Source of the DNA: Gemmatimonadaceae bacterium
GTDB lineage: Bacteria > Gemmatimonadota > Gemmatimonadetes > Gemmatimonadales > Gemmatimonadaceae
Direction: 5' to 3'
NCBI GenBank assembly: GCA_017881545.1
Contig: JADGQU010000186.1
Span: 1 to 5,602, forward strand
DNA length: 5,602 nt
The stretch's first letter is position 1; each line of letters starts with the position of its first letter. The notes under the pieces are model-generated. The model had not been told where the DNA came from and searched no databases. It saw only the letters and a list, made by a program, of their open reading frames with translations. Positions 1 to 5,569 of this stretch are shown piece by piece. Both the position numbers and the translations under genes were made by a program.

Positions 1-1
1 C

Positions 2-319
2 GACGGGATGGATGGCCGGCTCGAATCACTCTTCCGCCACTTCGAGCCGTTCGGAATCGGAAATCCGACGCCAGTGCTTCTGGCGCGCAATGTCCTGATC
101 GCGAAACCGCCGCGCGTCGTCGGCAAGGACGGGCTCAAGCTGGTGCTCGACACCGGAACGGGGTCGCTCGATGCCATTGGCTGGGGTCTCGCAAGTCGGG
201 TGACGGAATTCCAGCCGGGAACGAAAGTCGACGTCGCGTTCAGACTGGAGCGAGACGACTACCGCGGGGAGAGCTACCTCCAGGCAAGGATTGCCGATAT
301 CAGAGCAAGCGAAACGTGA
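2..319 (+). CDS. recJ: RecJ single-stranded-DNA exonuclease, C-terminal fragment
   Basis: This is the 3' end of a gene that begins before the window; the reading frame is open from base 2 and stops with TGA at 317-319. RecJ is a cytoplasmic 5'-to-3' single-strand exonuclease used in recombinational and mismatch repair. The visible 105 or so residues contain the family's conserved EPFGIGNPTP stretch, which lies at the junction of the DHHA1 and OB-fold regions. A beta-rich OB-like tail follows, with the segments VVGKDGLKLVL, IGWGLA, VDVAFRLERDDYRGESYLQARI. The catalytic DHH motifs lie upstream and cannot be seen. The full protein is usually about 570 residues, so only roughly the last fifth is present. 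The next gene starts 49 nt downstream on the same strand. The identification rests on the PFGxGNP motif and the tail pattern, and I consider it strong. Confidence 0.88.
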   Translation, partial: DGMDGRLESLFRHFEPFGIGNPTPVLLARNVLIAKPPRVVGKDGLKLVLDTGTGSLDAIGWGLASRVTEFQPGTKVDVAFRLERDDYRGESYLQARIADIRASET

Positions 320-334
320 CCTCGGATCGCGCGT

Positions 335-358
335 CCCGCTTCCCCCTTCCCCCTTCCC
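335..358. repeat. C-tract tandem repeat, G-quadruplex motif on minus strand
   Basis: Between recJ and rsmD, four cytosine runs (335-337, 342-346, 349-353, 356-358) are separated by spacers of 4, 2 and 2 nt. The core is a 7-nt unit, CTTCCCC, repeated nearly three times. The minus strand therefore fits the usual G-quadruplex pattern of four runs of at least three G with loops of 1-7 nt. The plus-strand RNA would be pyrimidine-rich and unstructured. The pattern is directly visible; folding and any function are inference. Confidence 0.6.
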
Positions 359-368
359 GCAGTTTGCA

Positions 369-890
369 GTGCGCATAGTCGCGGGCCGCTGGCGAGGAAG
401 GAAGATCAGCGCGCCCCCCGGCTCCGATCTGAGACCGACACTCGACAGTGTGCGAGAAGCATGGATGAGCATCCTCCAGCTGGACCTGCCTCACGCGCGA
501 GTGCTCGACCTCTACGCCGGCTCGGGCGCGCTCGGACTCGAAGCGCTCTCCCGCGGAGCGGTCGCCGCCGACTTCGTGGAAAAGGACCCGAAAAGTTTTC
601 GCGCGCTACAGGAGAACATCGAGGCCCTCGGCGCGGGTTCCCTCGCAATCGCCCATCGAAAGCCGGCGCTCGCGTTCGCTGACGCGCTTGGAGAGGCGGC
701 TTACGATGTGGCCTTCGCCGATCCACCTTATGCGAGCGGCGATGCAGCCCGGCTGGCGGAGCGCTGGATGAAATCGCCTTTCAGCAGAGTGCTGAGCATC
801 GAGCACGCGGCGAAGGACGCGATGCCCGAGGGGGGAGACACCCGCAAATATGGCTCGACGGCAATCACCTTCTACCGGAGCGAGGAATGA
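369..890 (+). CDS. rsmD: 16S rRNA (guanine-966-N2)-methyltransferase RsmD
   Basis: RsmD transfers a methyl group from S-adenosylmethionine to N2 of G966 in 16S rRNA of the small ribosomal subunit. The 173-residue product opens with RIVAGRWRGRKI, matching the RIIxGxxRGRxL opening of the family. The RPTLDSVREAWMSIL segment follows at residues 22-36. The SAM-binding motif I is DLYAGSGALG at 47-56, and the N6/N2-methylase signature DPPY is at 118-121. Length is close to the usual 180-190. I chose GTG at 369 because the family N-terminus begins there. The longer in-frame extension to TTG 291 would only add a proline-rich translation of the C-tract repeat. No Shine-Dalgarno sequence precedes 369; the leader is pyrimidine-rich. 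The stop TGA (888-890) lies one base before the coaD start, so the two are very probably co-translated. Confidence 0.93.
   Translation: MRIVAGRWRGRKISAPPGSDLRPTLDSVREAWMSILQLDLPHARVLDLYAGSGALGLEALSRGAVAADFVEKDPKSFRALQENIEALGAGSLAIAHRKPALAFADALGEAAYDVAFADPPYASGDAARLAERWMKSPFSRVLSIEHAAKDAMPEGGDTRKYGSTAITFYRSEE
882..886 (+). promoter_or_regulatory. Ribosome-binding site of coaD
   Basis: GAGGA lies within the last codons of rsmD, 5 nt before GTG 892. It supports that GTG as the coaD start over the more upstream in-frame ATG at 850, which would add 14 residues not typical of the family and lie inside rsmD. Confidence 0.6.
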
Positions 891-891
891 C

Positions 892-1395
892 GTGGTAACG
901 ACGGCGATCTATGCTGGAAGCTTCGACCCCATCACGCGGGGCCACGAAGACCTCATCACGAGAAGCTGCGAGTTCGTCGACCGCCTCGTCGTTGCCGTCG
1001 CCGTGAATTCGTCGAAGCGAGCCCTCTTTTCAGTCGAAGAGCGAGTCAAGCTCATACGTGCCGCCACCGCCGACAACAAACGCGTGGAAGTGACGCAGTT
1101 CGAAGGCCTCCTCGTCAATTTCGCGAAGAAGTTGAACGCCAAGTTCAACATCCGCGGACTTCGTGCCGTCAGTGACTTCGAATACGAGTTCCAGATGGCG
1201 CTCATGAATCGCCACATGTCGGAGGACTTCGAGACGGTGTTCATGGTTCCGTCGGTCGAGACGACCTACATCAGCTCGAGCGTCGTGCGCGAGGTCGCGC
1301 AGCACGGCGGGAATCTCGACGGCCTGGTGCATCCCGCCATCGCCAAGGCGCTCGCGAAGAAGTTCAAGAACGGGCCGATCCGCACCAAAGACTGA
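892..1395 (+). CDS. coaD: Pantetheine-phosphate adenylyltransferase CoaD
   Basis: CoaD catalyses the fourth step of coenzyme A synthesis: ATP plus 4'-phosphopantetheine gives dephospho-CoA and pyrophosphate. The 167-residue product (E. coli CoaD has 159) starts VTTAIYAGSFDPITRGH. It thereby carries the nucleotidyltransferase GxFDPxTxGH region, with the (T/H)xGH signature TRGH at residues 15-18. RGLRAVSDFEYE at 88-99 is the conserved substrate-binding segment, and ISSSVVRE at 127-134 is the second nucleotide-binding motif (family consensus ISSTxVRE). The GTG start at 892 is preferred because it places the AIYxGSFDP strand at the very N-terminus, as in homologues, and has a ribosome-binding site. 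It sits 1 nt after rsmD and 3 nt before pta. rsmD-coaD adjacency is common in many bacteria. Confidence 0.95.
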   Translation: MVTTAIYAGSFDPITRGHEDLITRSCEFVDRLVVAVAVNSSKRALFSVEERVKLIRAATADNKRVEVTQFEGLLVNFAKKLNAKFNIRGLRAVSDFEYEFQMALMNRHMSEDFETVFMVPSVETTYISSSVVREVAQHGGNLDGLVHPAIAKALAKKFKNGPIRTKD

Positions 1396-1398
1396 CCG

Positions 1399-2313
1399 GT
1401 GTTGACGTTCATTGAGCGAATCCGCCAGCGCGCGACCGCTCTCAAGCGGCGGATAGCGTTCCCGGAAACCGGCGACGAGCGAATCCTGTCCGCCGCGATC
1501 GAGATCGCCAAAGCCGGAATTGCCACTCCACTCATGGTCGTCGACGGCCCGCCGCAGGCTGAGGCTGTCGCACGAGCTGGCCTCCAGTCGATTCAGGCCG
1601 AGAACGGCACGGCGCTCGAATTCGCGCATCGGCTGGTCGCCGCGGGTGACGTGGACGCGTGCGTCGCGGGCGCGGTGTACACGACCAGCGATGTCCTGCG
1701 CAGCGCGCTTCACAACATCGGTGTGGCTCCCAACGTGCGCATGGTTTCGAGCTCCTTCTATATGGTTTCTCCCCCCGGCGCAGCCGTCAACGAAGTGCTG
1801 ACGTTCACCGACTGCGCGGTGATCCCGTACCCGACGGCCGAGGACCTCGCCGACATCGCGATCGCCGCGGCCAAGGACCGGCGGCTCATCGTCGGCGACG
1901 AGCCGCTCGTTGCTCTCCTTTCCTTCAGCACGCTGGGCAGCGGCAAGGGGCCGAGCGTCGATCTCATGCGCGATGCTCTCCGCATTATCAGGGGCCGCGA
2001 GCCCGATCTCGCGGTGGACGGAGAATTGCAAGGTGATGCCGCGCTGGCTCCCCAGGTCGCCGCCCGGAAATCACCATCGAGTCCGGTAGCCGGAAGAGCC
2101 AACGTGCTGGTGTTTCCGTCGCTGGACGCGGCAAACATCGCTTACAAGTTGGTGCAGCGAGTGGGTGGCGCGCAGGCAGTGGGGCCGATTCTTCAGGGCT
2201 TCGCCCGCCCTGTCTCCGATCTCTCGCGCGGGGCCGACCGGGAGGACATTATTAACGTGGCCGCAATTGCAGCACTGCAATCGGCCGGGCGCGCCGGGCA
2301 CCGCGCGCATTGA
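1399..2313 (+). CDS. pta: Phosphate acetyltransferase, short variant
   Basis: The product (304 residues) belongs to the PTA/PTB phosphotransacylase family and probably interconverts acetyl-CoA plus phosphate with acetyl phosphate plus CoA. Family landmarks run end to end: FIERIRQRA near the start, FPETGDERIL at 21-30, AGAVYTTSDVLR at 90-101, FSTLGSGKG at 176-184, DGELQGDAAL at 207-216, SPVAGRANVLVFP at 228-240, and GPILQGFARPVSDLSRG at 262-278. Ser276, Arg277 and Asp283 match the Ser309/Arg310/Asp316 catalytic set of Methanosarcina Pta, and Arg101 matches its Arg133. The protein is about 30 residues shorter than the usual 325-335 because the segment between residues 65 and 85 is contracted. 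Start is GTG 1399; TTG 1402 is an alternative, and neither has a clear Shine-Dalgarno sequence. No acetate kinase gene is nearby. Phosphate butyryltransferase is less likely because the C-terminal LSRG motif is Pta-like. Confidence 0.87.
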   Translation: MLTFIERIRQRATALKRRIAFPETGDERILSAAIEIAKAGIATPLMVVDGPPQAEAVARAGLQSIQAENGTALEFAHRLVAAGDVDACVAGAVYTTSDVLRSALHNIGVAPNVRMVSSSFYMVSPPGAAVNEVLTFTDCAVIPYPTAEDLADIAIAAAKDRRLIVGDEPLVALLSFSTLGSGKGPSVDLMRDALRIIRGREPDLAVDGELQGDAALAPQVAARKSPSSPVAGRANVLVFPSLDAANIAYKLVQRVGGAQAVGPILQGFARPVSDLSRGADREDIINVAAIAALQSAGRAGHRAH

Positions 2314-2329
2314 GAGGCAGAACCACACT

Positions 2330-2334
2330 GGAGA
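2330..2334 (+). promoter_or_regulatory. Ribosome-binding site of the STAS gene
   Basis: GGAGA lies 8 nt before ATG 2343, in the 29-nt gap after pta. It is the clearest independent ribosome-binding site in the operon, so the regulatory trio can be translated without coupling to pta. I see no convincing -35/-10 promoter in the gap, so a separate transcript is neither supported nor excluded. Confidence 0.55.
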
Positions 2335-2342
2335 TCAACTGA

Positions 2343-2675
2343 ATGAGTTTCTCGATCAAGAAACAGGGAGAGGTCGTCGTGGTGGATGTCGAAGGTCAGC
2401 TTATCGTGGGCAATCGTCAGGAGCTGAAGCAGAAGGTCCTCGACGAGCTCGAGAAGGGTGAAAAGAAATTTCTGATCGACTTCAGCCAGACCGGCTACAT
2501 CGATAGCTCCGGTCTTGGCGTGCTCGTGTCGTTGTCGAAGAAAATTCGGGAGCAGGGAGGCGAGCTGCGACTGGCGAATCTCAATGATGACCTCCAGACG
2601 CTCTTCGAGCTCACGAAGCTCGACACCCTGTTCCAGATCTCCGACACCCGGGAGCGCGCGCTAGAGAGCTTTTGA
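2343..2675 (+). CDS. STAS-domain anti-sigma-factor antagonist (RsbV/SpoIIAA type)
   Basis: This 110-residue protein is a single STAS domain, the usual size of SpoIIAA and RsbV. Such proteins bind a kinase/anti-sigma factor when unphosphorylated, freeing its target, and are inactivated by phosphorylation on a conserved serine. The diagnostic features are the N-terminal strand VVVVDVEGQLIVGN, then FLIDFSQTGYIDSSGLGVL at 43-61. The DSSG phosphorylation motif is at 54-57, so Ser55 or Ser56 is the expected phosphosite. GELRLANLNDDLQTLFELTKLDTLF at 73-97 is typical of the C-terminal half. ATG 2343 has a good ribosome-binding site. The stop overlaps the kinase start by 1 nt (TGATG). The following kinase and phosphatase genes identify it as the antagonist of a partner-switching module rather than a transporter STAS domain. 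Confidence 0.93.
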   Translation: MSFSIKKQGEVVVVDVEGQLIVGNRQELKQKVLDELEKGEKKFLIDFSQTGYIDSSGLGVLVSLSKKIREQGGELRLANLNDDLQTLFELTKLDTLFQISDTRERALESF

Positions 2676-3097
2676 TGGGGGAATCCCGCGTCGCCTTCGA
2701 CCTACGGATACCGAGCGATGTCGAATACATAGAAGGCGTGGTGGAGCTCGCGAGGCAGCGATGCCGCGAGCTCAAGATTTCGGCCGCTAAATGCTCCCTC
2801 AACATTCCCGTAGCGCTCTCGGAAGCGCTCTCGAACGCGATCCTGCGCGGGAATGAAGCTACCGGTGGCAAGCAGGTTCGGATCAGAGCGATCATCAGCG
2901 ACACCGATCTCGTCTTCGAAGTCGTCGACGAAGGTCCGGGATTCGACGTCGACGAGTGCATCCGCGACTGCACCACCGAGGAAAACCTTACCAAAGAGGA
3001 AGGCCGCGGACTGTTTTTGATGCGGCAGCTGATGGACCGCGTCGAGAGCTTCCGGGATAACGGCAACGTCGTCCGGCTGACGTTGCACCGGGAGTGA
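2675..3097 (+). CDS. Anti-sigma-factor serine kinase (RsbW/SpoIIAB type)
   Basis: The 140-residue product is a single GHKL-type ATPase domain, the size of RsbW and SpoIIAB. Family members sequester a sigma factor and phosphorylate the STAS antagonist. The ATP-binding boxes are all present: N-box EALSNAILRGN at residues 50-60 (Asn54 expected for Mg-ATP), G1 box DEGPGFD at 85-91, and G2 box EGRGLFLM at 109-116. The ending VVRLTLHRE is a typical closing strand. ATG 2675 shares its A with the STAS stop. A TTG three bases upstream is possible but would end up inside that stop, and a weak AGAGAG at 2663-2668 suits the ATG. Coupled translation would give near-equal amounts of kinase and antagonist. 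The real binding target could be a sigma factor elsewhere or a non-sigma partner; the sequence does not show which. Confidence 0.92.
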   Translation: MGESRVAFDLRIPSDVEYIEGVVELARQRCRELKISAAKCSLNIPVALSEALSNAILRGNEATGGKQVRIRAIISDTDLVFEVVDEGPGFDVDECIRDCTTEENLTKEEGRGLFLMRQLMDRVESFRDNGNVVRLTLHRE

Positions 3098-4680
3098 AAG
3101 AGCTCGAGGCCGTCCTCATTGCGTTTCGCGAAGGGACGCACTGTGAGGCCGCCGTTTGGGGCACCGGCGACGGAAGATCGAGCCCGACCGTCATCGCCCG
3201 CTCCAGCCCCAAGGTTCAGATGCCGGATGTGCTGCCGGACGAGCCTGGTCAATCCGTCCCGACGAATTTCGGCACGCAGATCATCACCCGCGTTCCATCA
3301 GTAAAGAAAATCTGGCTGACGGTCGGGCCGTGCGATCCATCGTTCTCGCCCGAAGATCGACACATCAAGCTGCTGATGCCGGTCGTGACGCAGTTCACGC
3401 AGGCGGCGCTGGAAGTCGAGCACGCCGCGACGGAGCTCGCCGAACGCTACGAGGAAATCAATCTCCTCTACACCATCGGCGAGATTCTTGGCCGCACCGT
3501 CACTCTCGAGGACGCGGCCGCCACGATTCTGACCGAGATCTCGGAGACGGTCGGCGCGCGCGTCGCGTCGATTCTCGTCCACGACGCGCGAACGAACACC
3601 CTCCAGGCTGTCGCGGCGCTCGGAGTTCCCAAGGACCAGATTCCGCCCATCAGCGCTGACGACCCCGTGAGTGTCTCGGCGCGCGTGTTCCGCACGCAGC
3701 ACCCGCTCATCGTCGTCGGGAAGGGCGTCACGTTCGGAAGCGAGTCGCCTTACGGCCGCGGTGAGATGCTGTCGGTGCCGATCATGTGGACCACACCGAG
3801 CGGTGGACAGCCCCTCGGTGTCGTGAATCTGGCCGACCGCCGCTCGCGCCAACCCTTCACCGCCGGCGACCAGAAACTCGTGACCGCAATCGCCACCCAG
3901 ATCGGAACGGCGATTCAGAACGCGCGGTTGGTCAGCGCGTCTCTCGACCGTCAGCGGCTGCTACAGGAGATGAGTCTGGCGCACGACCTCCAGATGAAGC
4001 TCCTCCCCTCTACCGATGGCGTCTTGCCCGAAGCGCAGGTGACTGCCCGCGTCGTGCCCGCCGAGAGCGTGGGCGGCGACTTCTATCAGCTGTTCAAGCT
4101 CCGCGACAAGACGACCGGTGTGATGATCGGCGACGTGTCGGGCCATGGGTATCGCGCCGCCCTGATCATGGCGCTCTCCATGAGCGCCTCGGCCATCCAC
4201 GCGCAGAACTTCATCAACCCTGGTGAGATGCTTGGCGCGCTCCTTCGCTCCTTGCGTGAAGAGCTCGAGACCACGGAGATGTTCATCTCGATGTTCTACG
4301 GCGTCGTCGATCCGGAGAAGGGAAGCCTCATTTACGCCAACACGGGTCATCCGCACGCGTTCGTCATCAGCGAGGAGGGAACGTCCACTCGCTTGTCGGC
4401 CGTGAATCCTCCGCTCGGCATGCTCGACGAGGTTCCGAGCACAGCTTCGCTGAGCTGGGTGGCCCAGAAGGACCTGCTCGTTCTCTTTACGGACGGCGTC
4501 AGCGATGCCCGCAACTCGCGCGACGAGCGACTCGGCGAGGAGCGCGTTATCGAGCTCATAAAGGAGAACCGCGACAACGACACGAAGGTCATCGTGGATA
4601 GGGTCTTCAAGATGATCGAGGTCCACACCCGCGCGGTGCCACTGCGAGACGATCTGACGCTCGTAGTAGTCAGGAGCTGA
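3094..4680 (+). CDS. GAF-domain PP2C phosphatase (SpoIIE/RsbU type)
   Basis: This 528-residue protein is expected to dephosphorylate the STAS antagonist and so switch the circuit on. Residues about 1-110 look like a divergent GAF-like domain, ending in the typical FSPEDRHIKLLMPVVTQF helix. A helical linker (about 107-130) leads to a more typical GAF domain at about 130-280, ending FTAGDQKLVTAIATQIGTAI. A second helical linker (LDRQRLLQEMSLAHDLQ) joins the PP2C/SpoIIE domain at about 310-528. Metal-binding and catalytic motifs are intact: GGDFY with Asp329, GDVSGHG with Asp347, NTGHPHA at 416-422, FTDGVSD with Asp467, and RDDLTLVVV near the end. There is no signal peptide or membrane segment, so a cytoplasmic sensor is likely; the GAF ligand is unknown. 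GTG 3094 overlaps the kinase stop by 4 nt (GTGA). Only GGGA abuts the start, which suggests translation by reinitiation. Confidence 0.93.
   Translation: MKELEAVLIAFREGTHCEAAVWGTGDGRSSPTVIARSSPKVQMPDVLPDEPGQSVPTNFGTQIITRVPSVKKIWLTVGPCDPSFSPEDRHIKLLMPVVTQFTQAALEVEHAATELAERYEEINLLYTIGEILGRTVTLEDAAATILTEISETVGARVASILVHDARTNTLQAVAALGVPKDQIPPISADDPVSVSARVFRTQHPLIVVGKGVTFGSESPYGRGEMLSVPIMWTTPSGGQPLGVVNLADRRSRQPFTAGDQKLVTAIATQIGTAIQNARLVSASLDRQRLLQEMSLAHDLQMKLLPSTDGVLPEAQVTARVVPAESVGGDFYQLFKLRDKTTGVMIGDVSGHGYRAALIMALSMSASAIHAQNFINPGEMLGALLRSLREELETTEMFISMFYGVVDPEKGSLIYANTGHPHAFVISEEGTSTRLSAVNPPLGMLDEVPSTASLSWVAQKDLLVLFTDGVSDARNSRDERLGEERVIELIKENRDNDTKVIVDRVFKMIEVHTRAVPLRDDLTLVVVRS
4672..4676 (+). promoter_or_regulatory. 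Ribosome-binding site of rsmA
   Basis: AGGAG occupies the last sense codons of the phosphatase gene, 6 nt before GTG 4683. It fixes the rsmA start and lets the two genes be translated in sequence. Confidence 0.7.
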
Positions 4681-4682
4681 GC

Positions 4683-5489
4683 GTGCCGCGTGGGGCCGGC
4701 GGGCGTGGCCGACATCCTCCCGCGCTCAAGAAATTCGGGCAGCACTTTCTTTCTGACGAGAAGATCCTTGCGTCGATCGTGGATGCTCTCGCACCCACGT
4801 CTGCCGATACCGTCGTTGAGATCGGGCCCGGCCGCGGATCACTCACCGACATACTCGCCGAGCGAAGCGGCAGACTGATAGCTGTAGAGATCGATCGCGC
4901 GCTGGCGAAGGCGCTACGCGAGAGATACAGCGGCCGGTCGAATGTGGGGATCGTGGAAGCAGATTTCCTCGAGGCCGATCTCAGCACAGCAGGAGAAGAT
5001 TTCCTCCTCATCGGGAACGTCCCTTACAACATCACGACGCCGATCGTGTTCAGGGCGCTGGAGCCGCCGATTCCCAGGCGCTCGGTGTTTCTCGTCCAGC
5101 TCGAGGTGGCCGAAAGGATGGCGGCGCGCGAGGACACGGAGAGTTACGGAGCGCTGTCGGTCAATGTCGCCGCCGTCGCGAACGTGGAGCAGGTGTTAAC
5201 CGTGCCGGCGGGTGCGTTTCGCCCTCCCCCCAAGGTCGAATCGGCGGTGGTAAGAATTACGCCGCGAGCTCGGCCGCTGGTCGTCGTCGAATCTTTACCG
5301 GCGTTTCGCGCCTTTGTTCAAGCCGCATTCGGGCTGAGAAGGAAGCAGATGCAGCGCGTGCTGCGGACTGCGCGGGGATTGTCACCTGAACGAGCATCTG
5401 ATCTGCTCGAACGAGCCGGAATCGATGCGGCAGCGAGGCCCGAGGTAATTAGTCCAGAAAAGTTTGCGCTATTGTTCGGCCTTCTGTAA
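4683..5489 (+). CDS. rsmA: 16S rRNA (A1518/A1519-N6)-dimethyltransferase RsmA (KsgA)
   Basis: RsmA (KsgA) dimethylates two adjacent adenines in helix 45 of 16S rRNA using SAM and acts late in 30S subunit assembly. The 268-residue product has the family's usual length. After a short basic, glycine-rich leader (PRGAGGRGRH) come KKFGQHFL at 16-23 and SAM motif I EIGPGRG at 46-52. The acidic strand end AVEIDRAL is at 67-74, VEADFL at 91-96, and the adenine-methylase motif NVPY at 112-115 (consensus NLPY). FRPPPKVESAVVRI at 179-192 and RRKQMQRVLR at 219-228 are both KsgA hallmarks. GTG 4683 has a strong ribosome-binding site and lies 2 nt after the phosphatase stop, so rsmA is probably on the same transcript. 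Loss of this enzyme gives kasugamycin resistance in other bacteria. The eukaryotic-type Dim1 alternative is excluded by length and context. Confidence 0.96.
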   Translation: MPRGAGGRGRHPPALKKFGQHFLSDEKILASIVDALAPTSADTVVEIGPGRGSLTDILAERSGRLIAVEIDRALAKALRERYSGRSNVGIVEADFLEADLSTAGEDFLLIGNVPYNITTPIVFRALEPPIPRRSVFLVQLEVAERMAAREDTESYGALSVNVAAVANVEQVLTVPAGAFRPPPKVESAVVRITPRARPLVVVESLPAFRAFVQAAFGLRRKQMQRVLRTARGLSPERASDLLERAGIDAAARPEVISPEKFALLFGLL

Positions 5490-5492
5490 CTG

Positions 5493-5523
5493 GCTGCCAC
5501 TCGGCGAGAACTGTGTTGGCAGC
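5493..5523 (+). other. Hairpin downstream of rsmA
   Basis: GCTGCCA (5493-5499) and TGGCAGC (5517-5523) are perfectly complementary and could form a 7-bp stem around a 17-nt loop. Two G-U pairs could extend it outward. It begins 3 nt after the rsmA stop, a typical terminator position, but it is followed by TGAAAAAA rather than a T-run. It is therefore not a canonical intrinsic terminator on the plus strand; it may stabilise the mRNA end or act with Rho. On the minus strand no T-run follows the stem either. Confidence 0.3.
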
Positions 5524-5569
5524 TGAAAAAAGCGCGGGGATGTCGGCTCAGAGGGGTGAACGCCCGCCG

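Noticed and set aside
291..368. N-terminal extension of rsmD to TTG 291
   Set aside because: The extra 26 residues are a proline-rich translation of the repeat, overlap recJ, and precede the point where the RsmD family begins. AAGGA directly abuts the TTG, which is not usable spacing.
26..472. Minus-strand open frame across the recJ-rsmD junction
   Set aside because: It overlaps two conserved coding regions, translates the C-tract repeat as part of the protein, and resembles no known family.
590..600. CGAAAAGTTTTC occurring both in rsmD and near 5581
   Set aside because: This short, partly palindromic 12-mer lies in coding sequence in one place and at the window edge in the other; two chance copies are plausible and there is no further shared sequence.
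1030..2031. 333-residue open frame on the minus strand across coaD and pta
   Set aside because: It lies antisense to two well-supported genes, has the arginine/aspartate/glutamate/histidine-rich composition of a shadow frame in GC-rich DNA, and shows no recognisable motif.
2314..2342. Separate promoter for the STAS-kinase-phosphatase genes
   Set aside because: The 29-nt gap shows a ribosome-binding site but no recognisable -35/-10 pair; an unusual sigma-factor promoter within pta cannot be judged by eye.
3961..4626. 221-residue minus-strand open frame inside the phosphatase gene
   Set aside because: It is entirely antisense to the PP2C domain with its intact catalytic motifs, and the composition is that of a codon-bias shadow.
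5516..5545. TTGGCA as a possible -35 promoter element
   Set aside because: No acceptable -10 hexamer lies 16-18 nt downstream, and the TTGGCA is part of the hairpin arm.
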